Below, piece after piece: positions 1 to 10,418 of a stretch of DNA of 64,000 bases. The translations under genes and the position numbers were made by a program. The notes beneath the pieces are model-generated. The model ran no database searches. It saw only the letters and a program-made list of their open reading frames with translations, and was not told the DNA's origin. Every line of letters starts with the position of its first letter. Within the stretch, counting starts at the first letter, position 1. This DNA comes from Apophysomyces variabilis (lineage: Eukaryota > Mucoromycota > Mucoromycetes > Mucorales > Mucoraceae), in NCBI GenBank assembly GCA_002749535.1, contig MZZL01000014.1, positions 1 through 64,000 of the forward strand, read 5' to 3'.

Positions 1-2
1 TT

Positions 3-851
3 GACCAACAGTCCCTAAAATCTCTCAAGCAATTCCCATCTGTATATCAGTTACTCCAATCAGTGCTGCAGCAACCGTACGAGGAGCTTCCTTATGCTTT
101 GTGGACATATCGATTGCCATCCAGCATTTCCCTGACTGAAAGGCAACTTACCCGCATCGTCCAGTTTGTTTTGACCGATTATGCCAACAAGAGCAATCGC
201 CGATCAGAATACATATCCAAAAGCGAGCGTACATTTTGGATTGACCGCGTAGTTCCGTTACTGCAAACACTTGGTGATCAGACCGGTCTTCTTGGCTTTG
301 AATGGTGCGAAACGGTAGCAGATGAGCAGGTGGAGTCGAATATATTACCAGAGAGCTGGAGTCAAGGAGGTGTTCGGTACCTTGATGGTCGTGGCTATGA
401 TCAAAACGGACGAAACAGAATTGTAATGGAGTCTTCAAGTGGTCCGGCAACAGAAAAAATGGAGCACACGCTGAACGACACTATCAAAAACATGCACAAC
501 TCCATTGCGTTGTTGGAAGCAGTGATCAGACGAAACCAATATGCTCGGTTCACCACAATTGCAAAAGTCCGCACATTTTCACTGCAGCTTGTTTGTACAA
601 CTTTGACACTTTCGACCACCCGCTTGGATCCAGATAGCCCTGGCAAATATATTGTACAACATCACCGCTCTGCCGAACTACCAACATCATCCAATGACTG
701 GATTAAATGGTATAAAGGTTTTGAACTTCTTTCTGTTATGATGACCATGCTTCAGGAGCAATCTGTGATTGCTAATGAACTGAATATTGAAAGCAGTGGA
801 TCTATCAATATTGATGTAGAGGAATATGTGTGCACGATTTTATGCTTGTAG
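3..851 (+). CDS. Unrecognised protein, 5' end outside the window
   Basis: The reading frame is open from the first bases of the window to the TAG at 849-851, about 282 codons, so the real start and probably earlier exons lie to the left. I do not recognise a domain. The chain is mostly helical-looking and hydrophilic, with a motif FWIDRVVPLLQTLGDQTGLL near its first third and VMESSSG in the middle, and no obvious signal peptide or membrane segment. The tail SINIDVEEYVCTILCL ends naturally rather than in a frameshift. It stands next to transposon relics, so it could be a member of a mobile-element-associated multicopy family, but that is inference. Coding status is fairly secure because of the length and the balanced composition. 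Confidence 0.6.
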   Translation, partial: DQQSLKSLKQFPSVYQLLQSVLQQPYEELPYALWTYRLPSSISLTERQLTRIVQFVLTDYANKSNRRSEYISKSERTFWIDRVVPLLQTLGDQTGLLGFEWCETVADEQVESNILPESWSQGGVRYLDGRGYDQNGRNRIVMESSSGPATEKMEHTLNDTIKNMHNSIALLEAVIRRNQYARFTTIAKVRTFSLQLVCTTLTLSTTRLDPDSPGKYIVQHHRSAELPTSSNDWIKWYKGFELLSVMMTMLQEQSVIANELNIESSGSINIDVEEYVCTILCL

Positions 852-988
852 CGGTAATATGACCGTTTTTTATATTTATTTTTTATCACACACAATAAAC
901 TAGGTGAAGAGCTGGTTAGAGTCGCTCTCAGTAAAGTAGAGGTCGATCAAACATTATAGCAGCCATAATTGGTGCTCTCTTTACCAGT

Positions 989-1064
989 GGTTAGCCTGCT
1001 TAGTTAGCCTCGGTTAGCCTTGGTTAGCCTTGGTTAGCCTGCTTAGTTAGCCTCGGTTAGCCTG
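989..1064. repeat. TTAGCC short tandem array
   Basis: Seven copies of TTAGCC begin at 991, 1004, 1014, 1024, 1034, 1047 and 1057. Spacing is 13,10,10,10,13,10, so a 10-bp unit GGTTAGCCTN alternates with a 13-bp variant carrying an extra TAG. The array lies just downstream of the transposase stop (minus strand) and may be part of that element. It resembles but does not match the fungal telomere hexamer TTAGGG. The rest of 852-1149 shows only AT-rich DNA and a T-tract. Confidence 0.8.
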
Positions 1065-1149
1065 CTGCGCACTTTTTTTTTTGCTTGTTTCTGTTTTTCT
1101 TTCTATTACTGTACATATGCCATACTATGGTGATCTATGGAGGATTATA

Positions 1150-2442
1150 TCACAGCTGCTCTCCGTTATGACAGTTATCTAAGCATCTATAAGAATGAGA
1201 AATAAAACCTTCGAAATCACTTAGTCGTAAGCTATTGGATGCTTCACTGATTCGTGTCATCAATGTCTCGCTCTCCAAGAATCTGTTGCGCTTTACTTTG
1301 CTCTTGACAACTGACCAAAACTGCTCAATAGGATTGAGTTCAGGCGAGTATGATGGTAGATAGGCACATTGATATCCTCGAGACTCAATATACTTAGAGA
1401 CATCCTCATTATGAATAGGAGCGTTATCCATTACCAAATAGTGTCCCTTCATGTACTCGTACTTATCCATTTCATCCATTGTAGCTTTAAGGAAGCTGAG
1501 ATAATGTCCAGTGACAGTGCCCTTGCTTACAACCTCGAAATGGCCCGCCCTCTTTCTTTTCTTGGCCGAAGGCTGTGGGAGCCTTAAGCTGCATTTGATG
1601 ATACCTGATGCCGAGATTGCTCCCAAGATTGTAGTTGTTCTTGCCCTTGTTTTTGGCACTGTAACCACTGCAGATGACCCTTTCTTGGACCATGCCATGC
1701 TGCGTTTCATGTTGATATGGAACGCAGATTCATCAAGAAAGACACAGTTTTTTCTAAAGTCGATGTCGGTCATGTCCCATCTACGCACCCAGTCAAGGCG
1801 TTCTTGGATCTTAGCCTCGCTATTCCTGTCTACAGGCTGAAACCGAGCTTTTTTCAATGACAAATTGCATTCATTCTTCACAAACCGATGAAGCGTCGCT
1901 TTGGATACTTTGAGTCCCTTAAATCTCTGAAGCAACTGTTCCATCAGTTGCTCTAGGACAATCGATGGATTCTCGTCAACGCATTCTAAGATAACTTTCT
2001 TATGCTCTTCATAAAGAATACGCGGACGACCATTGTTTTTACGCTTTTTAAAAATGCTTTCAGGGTCCTTTTCCTATTGTAACGCCCATCTTTGTGCTGA
2101 ACGAACATGAATTCCTAACTGCTTTGCAGCAGCTGACGCACTCAAAACTCTCTCAAACAACAGTTTGAAAAACCTTACTTTATCTTGGTCTGTATAGGTC
2201 ATATAGGCACGCTTAGGTTCTACTTCATCCATACGAATGTCTGTATTATTTGGCTTGGTGACATGCGTAGCAACAGACTCAGAGTTGTGTTGGCAAGATG
2301 TATTACGTAAATATTCCGTGTGAGAACTAACGGTTTCAATTGCGTACACTTCCTCATCAACGATATAGTCCATAGGTTCAGGACAGCCACACTCATCAAC
2401 AACATGACCCTGTCCATCTTCATAAAAAAATTGATTGCTCAT
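1150..2442 (-). mobile_element. IS630/Tc1-mariner-like transposase, one in-frame stop
   Basis: Read on the minus strand, the frame starts at ATG 2442 and runs 430 codons to 1150, broken only by a TAG at 2076-2074 (codon 123). The N-terminal part (before the stop) carries a helix-turn-helix, seen in KQLGIHVRSAQRW. The C-terminal part has the DDE_3 endonuclease signature: Asp in FLDESAFH, Asp in VMDNAPIH and Glu in SPELNPIEQFW. Length and order are those of a complete IS630/Tc1-type transposase, which cuts and pastes its own element. Frame and codons continue perfectly across the TAG, so this is a very recent loss, a readthrough stop or a sequencing error. A weak inverted match (GTCGCTCTCAG at 921-931 against 2637-2647 reversed) may mark the termini, but no clear TA duplication flanks it. 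Confidence 0.85.
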
Positions 2443-2693
2443 TTTGAAATGTAATAATACTGAGATGAAAGTAGATCTCAGGATTCACAAAGCTGACGTG
2501 TTTATATAAGGATGGGTCTGCCAAGCCTTGTGCGACATCCTTTTCTGTGGATACGACATTTGATTTGTCATCGAGCGCAAAGATATTCTGGGTACATACG
2601 ACTTCTATTTTTGTCAACTTGCGACTTCGGAATTGGCTCAGAGCGACATTGATTTTGAGAAAGAGTGTACTTTACCGGATTTTTCCTTTGATT

Positions 2694-2812
2694 TAGCGTG
2701 CAAGAGAAAACTTTTGGCGTGCAAATAAAAAGGGGTGTGCACGCGAACCATTGATGGTGCACGCAAACCATTTTTGTGCCACGCGCAGATATATTTTTCA
2801 TGCACGCACATT
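2694..2812. repeat. Cluster of GCGTGC/GCACGC motifs
   Basis: Within about 115 bp the word GCGTGCAA or its near complement GTGCACGC occurs six times (around 2696, 2718, 2738, 2758, 2777 and 2801). The pair near 2738 and 2758 shares GTGCACGC[GA]AACCATT. The cluster sits between the two IS630-like relics, so subterminal transposase-binding repeats are one explanation. No function is shown directly. Confidence 0.5.
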
Positions 2813-2889
2813 GATTTATTCAGGATGGACCATCTTATCGGTAATAACTCTGTCTGCAAATAAATGCTTTTCAAGCCCACGCTACTTTT

Positions 2890-3431
2890 TTCATAATAAA
2901 TCTTTTTCTTTTGCTAAGCATCGTTCAAAGAAAGATAGCGAATGCCTTATCCAACCCATACAATCTGTGGGAGTCACCAATTTGGACGACTCTACAAGAC
3001 GAGGTGTGAGGGAATCGTTTTCCGAAAGTTGGCTCCTTCGGACACCAGCCTTGACCTTAGACCAAAACTCCTCGATCGGGTTTAAAAATGGTGANGTATA
3101 CGTGCAATGAATGTTAGCGATGTGTAAGTGCTATCACTCTACCCATGAGGACAATATCATATAGCCTTTGCATACAGGATTATAACATCTGGTGCGGTGT
3201 AGTTCTAAAATGTGTCTCAATGGTTTGTGCGATTCCCCTCGTGGTGTTTTGATTCTCCACACCACGAAGAAAAACAATTTTGTTAGTGCATGATGGTTTA
3301 GCCGACGTAAGATTATCACATACAGACGCCGTGGCCCAATCCAGAGCATATGTGTTAGGCAAGAAGGGGGTAAAAGCATAAAAAAAGGAAGTTCCAAGAA
3401 AGGAAAGAAGTCGACGATGTTTATCCACCAC
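2890..3431 (-). pseudogene. Decayed IS630/Tc1-like transposase, C-terminal part
   Basis: On the minus strand from about 3120 to 2890 the translation reads SPFLNPIEEFWSKVKAG and continues as a typical IS630-like C-terminus rich in Arg and Ser. This includes the catalytic Glu of NPIEEFW. Upstream, 3431-3130 gives further transposase-like peptides split over at least two frames with internal stops. An unresolved base n occurs at 3095, inside the conserved Ser-Pro-Phe-Leu region. The HTH domain and the first catalytic Asp are not recognisable. It is related to, but clearly diverged from, the neighbouring transposase at 1150-2442, so it is an independent older insertion rather than a duplicate. 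Confidence 0.7.
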
Positions 3432-3854
3432 TAATTATAGGATGTTTTGCCCGAGGCTCTCTAAAACAAGTTATGCCAATGAAGAAACTAAATGCTACAA
3501 CCTGAAATCTGAAACAAATTAACCATCAAGGACATTAGCAGACATGTACTGTACAGCTGTAACCTTCCTTGATGGGTCGTCTCTATGCTGTTTCTAATCC
3601 AAGAACATCTGTATGGCAGGCTATTTTCATTTTCATGTAACCAATAGTTGTGTATGCAAGAATGTGCAAATCAAACAAAAACATTGAATGGATGCAAAAG
3701 CAGATAGTTTGCAAATACTATGTACGCATTGTCAGCCAATGAATAATTTCGTTTTTAACTTGGGCCAAACTGCATATAGAGTAACTGTATTATGGATCAA
3801 ATGTTATACAAACTGTTGCCCAAAAAGCCATGCCCAGTAAAGGTACGGAGAAAC
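3432..3854. other. Intergenic, nothing recognised
   Basis: AT-rich DNA between the transposase relic and the broken gene at 3.9 kb. No convincing reading frame, repeat or RNA gene was seen. Confidence 0.5.
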
Positions 3855-4694
3855 ATATACATGCCTGAAGAAGAGTGCGGCATGTATCATTTTCCAAAGG
3901 TAACGAAAGCAATTACAGGGTGCTCAAGCCGGAAGTAGAGCTTAATGAAAATGCGATCAAAGATGGAAGACCTACGGCCGTGTGCCCTAAAAGGCATCGA
4001 AGCGGCAGTCGCAGTTTATCAGGAATGCTGCAAGCGGTGAGCTCAACGCTAACTTACTGGAAAAGATCATTTACACATATCCTCATACTGGCAATCGTGC
4101 TATAGTATAGTTCATTCAAATTTCAGGTATTTCTCTTCTGCGGGTGTCGGTCTTTATTCGTCTGTACTCGCTGCTGTTGTTGAACGAGCGAACAAAAGCG
4201 AAAAGCCGGTTCATGAAGGCATATATGAAGTGTCACTCATGGACAGGATTATGGACCAGATCGTTGACGTTATCCCTTACATCCGTGATATCGCTTGCCA
4301 TATTGCCAAAAATGCCATCCTAGAAGCATACAGGATGAACAACGATGTAATGCTGAGATCCTACGATGATTTTTCCTGAATAATAAGCATGTGACTCAGA
4401 ATGCCTGTTCCTTCACCAGAGCTAACTAGCGGCAGAGAAAAGACAAGAGTACCCGGTCCTGGACTACGTCCTAGAGAAGGGAGACGACAGCGACCGCTCG
4501 TCCTGTACGACGTCGGAGAAGAGCTAGCCGAACCGAGAGAATGGCCGAACTACCCAGGTCTGAACAAGAAAGCAGCCGACGAGAAGAAGAAATACCAAAG
4601 CGATCTGAAAGCCTGCGACGAGGGGATTAAAACAGGATCCACGAGTCATGTAGATATAGCTTTACACCTGGTATTCATTAAGTATCATCTATGA
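3855..4694 (+). pseudogene. Broken multi-exon coding region of unknown function
   Basis: Three pieces look protein-coding but cannot be joined without damage. A first piece starts near 3862 with MPEEECGMYHFPK. A second (about 4135-4379) gives a long frame containing VGLYSSVLAAVVERANKSEK and ends at TGA 4377-4379. A third (4401-4694) runs in one frame through LNKKAADEKKKYQSD, while an overlapping frame reads QEYPVLDYVLEKGDD before stopping, which indicates a frameshift near 4500. A GT...AG pair (about 4036 to 4126) could be a surviving intron. I do not recognise the family. The position beside transposases suggests a dead multicopy or element-encoded gene. Confidence 0.5.
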
Positions 4695-4739
4695 TTATTC
4701 TTTTTTTATTGTTATTCACCCATTGGAACCTATTTGTGT

Positions 4740-4902
4740 ATCTTCCATTCACTTGGCGAACAGCTGAGTATTGGCGTCGCAAAATTCCTAGATAGGCAGC
4801 TAAGATATATTAATTCAAGAGTCCTACTACACAACAATCAACGTGATTTCTTAACCTCAAGCTCAGTTTTTCAAATGCGCAAGTCAGTTTGCGAGATGTG
4901 AC
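4740..4902. repeat. MITE-like element, copy A
   Basis: About 163 bp with imperfect terminal inverted repeats: ATCTTCCATTCACTTGGCG at the left end, and on the right the reverse complement of GTCACATCTCGCAAACTGAC. The inner right part (GTGATTTCTTAACCTCAAG) matches copies at 12781-12942 and 23943-24015. It has no coding capacity. The features fit a miniature inverted-repeat transposable element moved by an unidentified transposase. Confidence 0.6.
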
Positions 4903-6220
4903 TCCTAATTTTTTTTTGTTTGGAAATACAGTACCAATGTTCGGATACTTAGTAAATGCGCAATCAGAAGTTTTCGACCTAACCGAACATGGAAGATACT
5001 GCTGACGTGCCGATGAAGCGCCTATCTTGCTTGCAGTTAGTAGGTTACCCAGATACACAGGGGAATTTTCGGTAAACAATAGAACTAAAGTTTAAAGTTA
5101 TTTGTGCTAAACGTGCCGTCTATATGCGTGATAACTTGAGCTTTGTCATTATATCCCTGCTTTAATCGTAACCGCTTGTTCGGAGCTGCGGAGTTGAGCG
5201 GGTCACAGGGAAGTATCCTCGGGAGAGGTTGGCTATTCCATACTATTTATCAATCGCAAGGCACAATAGTTTCCAGTTTTTCATAAGCCATAGTGTATAA
5301 CTACCTGGTTCTGTGCCTTGTATATAGTATAGCATCTCAATGCCTACGCCTGCAGCATGACAGTCACATTCGAATTAGGCGTATCAACTATACTTTGTCG
5401 GTGCTTCATTAAGATTCATATAAGGACTCCAATTGCAAGGATTGGTTCACCTCTTAATAGCAACTTGCAACTGATACTCAGCTAAACCTCTCATTTGATA
5501 AACCTATATACGATTACATCATGGGTACCTGAAATGTTTTACCAAACTATCAATTGCATGGGGACTGCTGATTGAATATGGTATAAACTTTCGTCATTGA
5601 TGTTATTCTACATCATATCGGAATGAAGCTGAGTCCTTGAATCTCAAAGAACTGTGATCAAAACAATGCTATTCAATAGCATAAGCTATCATTGTGGTAG
5701 TCCAGAAGCTATTGATAGCACAGGTTGATTATAAACTTTTATAACCGATAGACGTACATTATCAATCCAGATTGGAGTTCTTTTCACAACGCAGGAGATT
5801 AAAGTAACTTTTCATTGTATCAGTGTCACTCTCATTTGATGTGGAGATATTTTTAACTCCCGATTTTGTCCAACAGTCATTATTATGGCCTATTGTGGCA
5901 GCCAGTTGTTTGTTGTTTTTAACGAGGAAGAACATATTCGATTTACACATACACATAAAGGTTTTGGTGGTTGGTCGACAGGACCCTCCTCTTCCTTTGC
6001 CTTGCCTTGCTGTCTCCCTCTCCCTCTCTCTTCTCTTATAGACGTACACAAACCGACAAAACATCTCCTCCTCTCGGATCCATCGCAGCATTCTACATTC
6101 TTCATCTACTGCTTTACTCTGTATATTTTCGTCAATCGACCTCAATACCGTTGCATCTAGCCTATATTGTATGCTGAACCTACTTACTACTTCATTTCTT
6201 ACTAATGACTTTGAATCAGT
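4903..6220. other. Intergenic and probable HMG-gene promoter
   Basis: The first 850 bases show no convincing gene. The part from about 5980 to 6030 is a C/T-rich tract (CTCCCTCTCCCTCTCTCTTC) typical of fungal promoters and leaders, followed by the start codon at 6221. Short open frames on both strands here overlap one another and have low-complexity composition. Confidence 0.4.
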
Positions 6221-9200
6221 ATGTCGTACAGTGAGAACTATCCAGCATTCGGATATATATATAAGAATCGCACACAACACAACAACTACGCAACAAGAGG
6301 GATTCCTCCTTCTTCTGTGCAACAGAATTTTCACAAAGCATCTTATAGCTTTCATTCAGAGAAATCACAAAACTCTAATTTCCATCCTAATACCCAACAT
6401 TATGCAAAGGAAACAGAATATTCGAGCTCTCTCGCCAGTCTTACGAGCAGGCCCAACAGCATTTTTCTTAAACACCACATGGATACGTCTCGGCTAAGAT
6501 CGCAATCACCTAATTTGATAGGATGCTTTGAATCATCTCGATCTCGATATCCACCGTCTGAACGTGGACTCCCGGCACAAGAGACTCATTGTCTCCAATT
6601 TCGCCAGGTTCATTGTCAGGAGCAACGATTTGAGCAGGATTTTGAGCGGTCACCACATTGGCCAGAGACATCTACGCACGATACAGCAACTGTAATACAA
6701 AACAATAGCTGGGCATCCTCGGGAAATGGCGAGAAATCTGCTGCGCATATTCCGAACAAAGAACATAACTCTGTTGCTGCTTCTGTGGCATCCAGCGTGC
6801 AACATGACTTTCCTTATACCCAAACCATTGAGAATTTGCATGATGAAACATCTGAATATCAGAACAACGTTAAAATAACCACGTCTGAGGAATACCATCG
6901 AGTGATACACTCTTCTGCCGTCTCGCATACCGCACCATCCAGCTCCCATATATCTAATTCCTATATATTACCTACGCCAAACAATGATCATATGACAAAC
7001 GGAAACTTTTCTATCTCCCCGTCGCGTACTCAACCGTATGCTCCCTACGATGATATACCTGTGTATGCTCCCCAACAGACAGTTACCCCAGTGATAACAA
7101 ACGCCAATATTTCTCACGATTTCCCCAGTTTGCAAGAGCAAGAGTCATCTGAAACGAGCATGCATGACGCTAAAGCAACTATGCAAGAGCAAAATTATGC
7201 AGGTTTCGATCTAAATCAACCGTCTGTCAGTTATCTGAGTAGTCCGATGAGTGTGGCTGCATTGTTACCAACGCGATTTACGAAGTCTGCTCGTAAATTC
7301 GAGTGTAAAGATCTAGAATATCAAAAACAGGTAATACTAATTGGATGCCATCATTTCACAATGGTAACAAGTGAAATACGTAGATTTGGGCAGAAAGCAT
7401 CACTACTGATGCCACGAAAACGTATCCCAGTGTAGAGTATGATGATGGCTATTCGGACAATATTATACCAACGCAGTTCTCTACCGCTAATAGCCAAGCA
7501 CAACTCATAGCATCAAATAGTCCTCCGATACCTCGGTTTACCGGTATCTGTCGGTCACGAAGGATAGTTTAATACTTTGATATTAACTGTAGCCTCGTAG
7601 TGTACCAACGATATCCGTTAGGCTTGATGACAGGCTATACCTACCCAGCCAAAACAACAGCTCACATGCTTGTTCGAGAAAACTTTGCACCACGAAAAGA
7701 ACTCAGTCGCAGCCGAGGCAACGTGAATGGTTAGATTATTTACCAAAACAACCTATATTCTAATATTCTTTAGCTCTTTGCAACAACGACCAACTGCAAT
7801 CCATTGCTTCAAATGATGATGACTACAACGAGTCGGCCGATATGACGAAGAGTTTTTCTTACTCTGTTCTAGATAGGACGATTTCGTATGATCGTCTTTC
7901 TAATGCTATATCCCATTGTTCAGATCAGCAATTTCTGCAACAGAAGAATCGTCAGGAGCCACGACTATCAGGCAACCGTCAGAAACCGAAGCCGGACGGA
8001 ATTAGTGCATCGACCCCTCAAACTGACCAGTCCGAAAAGTTGACCGACAGTTTGGCGACTAGCATTTTACAGATACCGCATAGTAAAGAATCCTCGATGA
8101 ACTACGAGCTACTGTCGACTACAGCAGCATCACAATCCAAGAGTTCAGATGTCACATTAACAACTATGACTACACCCCCTATTCAACATTCACTCATTAA
8201 TACAACAAGCGAGCCTATGTATCTGTATTCACAGAAGTCACCCGACGACATCAGTCACTCATATCCTCGTATTCACGATCGTAGTCCTCAAGAATCCAGA
8301 CAGCATGCTTTCTCCAACTTCTGCATTGATAGACAAGAAACCTTGAGAAGTCTCAATCCGCATATGGACCATTCAGAAATCAAGAAGTTATTGGAAAAAG
8401 AATGGGAAGAACTACCAGAGGTAAAACCGATAATCTGGTTGATGCAACAAATACTTACTTATACAATATGTTTTGTCCAGTATCGTAAAAAATACTATGT
8501 GGAACATACTATCCCTGTATCATTCTTTGAAAACAACGCAGAAACGTCATTTCCATACGAGGTCGCGGATATCGCTGCAAACCCAAAGGCATCAGATGTG
8601 TTTAATCCATCCCAGGAACAGAGTTTCCAGCATATCGATGTACAATACCATGGCGTCTTGCCGTCCTTGCATCAGTCTTTGTACGAACAGGTCGAAAATA
8701 GAGAGTTAGAATCAAACCAGCCGTTGCGATGTTCCGGAGACGATTTCAAATCAGCATTTGCTACAAATTCACAGTCGTCTGTAGGTGAAAGTCGACGAAA
8801 TGCACCAGAGAGCGAATTCTCCAATTGCAGCAACAATGACCCCAGCAACACAAACAGCAGCGCCACGTCAATAGCGGGTTGGAATATAACTGATATTCAA
8901 ACAGTATCAGATGTACCTGGAACTTTATCCTTCGGAAAATTGCGACCTAACGGCGTCTTTTCGTTGCCTGCCATAGAACCAGATATTTCTTCCGAGACAA
9001 ACACTCCATCCACTGCTCCTATAACTTCGCGAGGACGTTTACTGCTCAATGTTACCGGTCATTCTGCGACAGGAAAGGACGTTAGTCCTCCCGAATCAAT
9101 TGATGAGAACGATAAATTCCAAACTCCCAAGTCGCATCCGACAGTAAGATGTAGCGAGAAACCTGAGCGCTTGAAGAGACCTCCGAATGCATTCCTTCTC

Positions 9201-9856
9201 TATAACCGTGACATGCGCCACAAATTATTGGACAAAAACCCTAGCTTAAATGTTGCTGAAATTAGTAAAACGATCAGCAAGCAGTGGAGAAATCTAACCG
9301 AGGTTAGTTTGTAGATAATTTTCTCCAGTTGTGTGATATTCACTGTTTATTCCAGGAGGAACGAGCACCTTATCAGGAGGAGGCCGCGGGGTTGAAGCAA
9401 AAGCACTTGGATGATCATCCCAATTTCGTATATAGCCGTCGCTCCAAAGCTGAACTAGAAGCAGCGGGGCATCGCTCACGTGTGTCAAAGAAGCGCAAAA
9501 TCTGTGAAGACGGTTCTCAGTCGCCAGATTCTTTAAAAGAGCAAGAAGAAAAGATACGGGATCCTCGTGGGCGCAAAAAGAAACGACTTAAGAATCCCAC
9601 TGCGCCAAAGCATCCAATGTCCGGATTTTTGTTCTTCTCCAATTCAATACGCTCGGGTATTGCTTCCCAAAATCCCCACCTAAGCATGGGTGCAGTGAGT
9701 AAAATCATCGCAGACCGATGGAAGGCCATGGTGGACGAAGCGAGAGCACCGTGGCTAAACAAAGCGAACGAAGACAAGGCCCGGTACAAACGTGAGCTTC
9801 AAGTTTACAGTGCTTCGATGACTTCTGAAAAGCTTAAAAAAGAAATTGATAAATAA
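6221..9856 (+). CDS. Large protein with two C-terminal HMG boxes
   Basis: Six exons join without losing frame: 6221-7330, 7384-7535, 7601-7722, 7774-8420, 8481-9302 and 9356-9856, giving 1,117 residues. The first 900 residues are Ser/Thr/Gln/Asn-rich and probably disordered. A first HMG box of the sequence-specific (MATA/SOX-like) class spans about residues 909-980 (RPPNAFLLYNRDMR ... ISKQWRNLTEEERAPY). A basic linker with KKRKI follows, and a second box spans about 1036-1105 (PKHPMSGFLFFSNS ... IADRWKAM). This points to a nuclear DNA-binding regulator. The fourth intron is 60 nt and lacks stops, so retention would insert 20 hydrophobic residues. The flanking genes are not the triose-phosphate transporter and RNA helicase that border Mucorales sex loci, so this is not an obvious mating-type gene. 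Confidence 0.85.
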
Positions 9857-10418
9857 ACTACTTGGAATAACAAAACAGTGTGTGTAGGGTACTATGTTTT
9901 CTCTATACTCTGCAGCTTATTGAATGTTCATCTACGCTCTGTCTCTTGACCTGATTTCTGCTTTGCCTTTTCTTTCTGTTCCCCGTTCCCTGTATCGTCG
10001 CCTTCTTCCTAGAGGTTAGACTTCTCGCCTTCCCAGTTTTCTCTTTGCCTGCAAAGGGTCTTTTTATATTTATTTTTTTTCCAACGAGATTGGACTAGAG
10101 TGACCAAAATAATAAAGCCGCACTCACAGTTACTTTTATAATGATAATAAATGTATGTGTTCGCCGTTGTTTACGTTATTCTAAATGAATTTTGCATCCA
10201 TGAAGAGAATAAGTAAACAGACACAAAGTAATGTTCAAAAATCAGCATATGTTTTAAAAGGTTCGTTCACCCATATAGTTGTCTTGTGCGGCCTTTGGAA
10301 ACAAAGGAACTGAATCTTCGGAGCTTTCAGCAGTCATAGCAATCGGACGGGTTGATCCACCGTCTATCTTTCAAACACAACAAAGCTTCTGAGCGAGTAA
10401 CACGGCGTTTTAAACACC
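9857..10418. other. Intergenic, 3' and 5' flanks
   Basis: This stretch holds the 3' flank of the HMG gene with AATAAA-like words near 10110 and 10146, and the upstream flank of the splicing-factor gene. No additional gene or repeat was recognised. Confidence 0.4.

Noticed and set aside
989..1064. Interstitial telomere
   Set aside because: The unit TTAGCC differs from TTAGGG at the last two bases in all copies, and spacing is 10/13 bp rather than 6 bp.
921..2647. Firm terminal inverted repeats for the IS630-like element
   Set aside because: The match GTCGCTCT[CG]AG is only 11 bp with one mismatch and no TA duplication, so I did not call element borders from it.
5762..6355. Several overlapping frames on both strands, the longest 197 residues minus
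   Set aside because: They overlap the 5' part of the HMG gene and a C/T-rich leader. Composition is low complexity (Arg/Glu runs from the CT tract).
6221..9856. Mating-type (sexM/sexP) gene
   Set aside because: Those are single-HMG-box genes flanked by a triose-phosphate transporter and an RNA helicase. Here there are two boxes and the neighbours are different.
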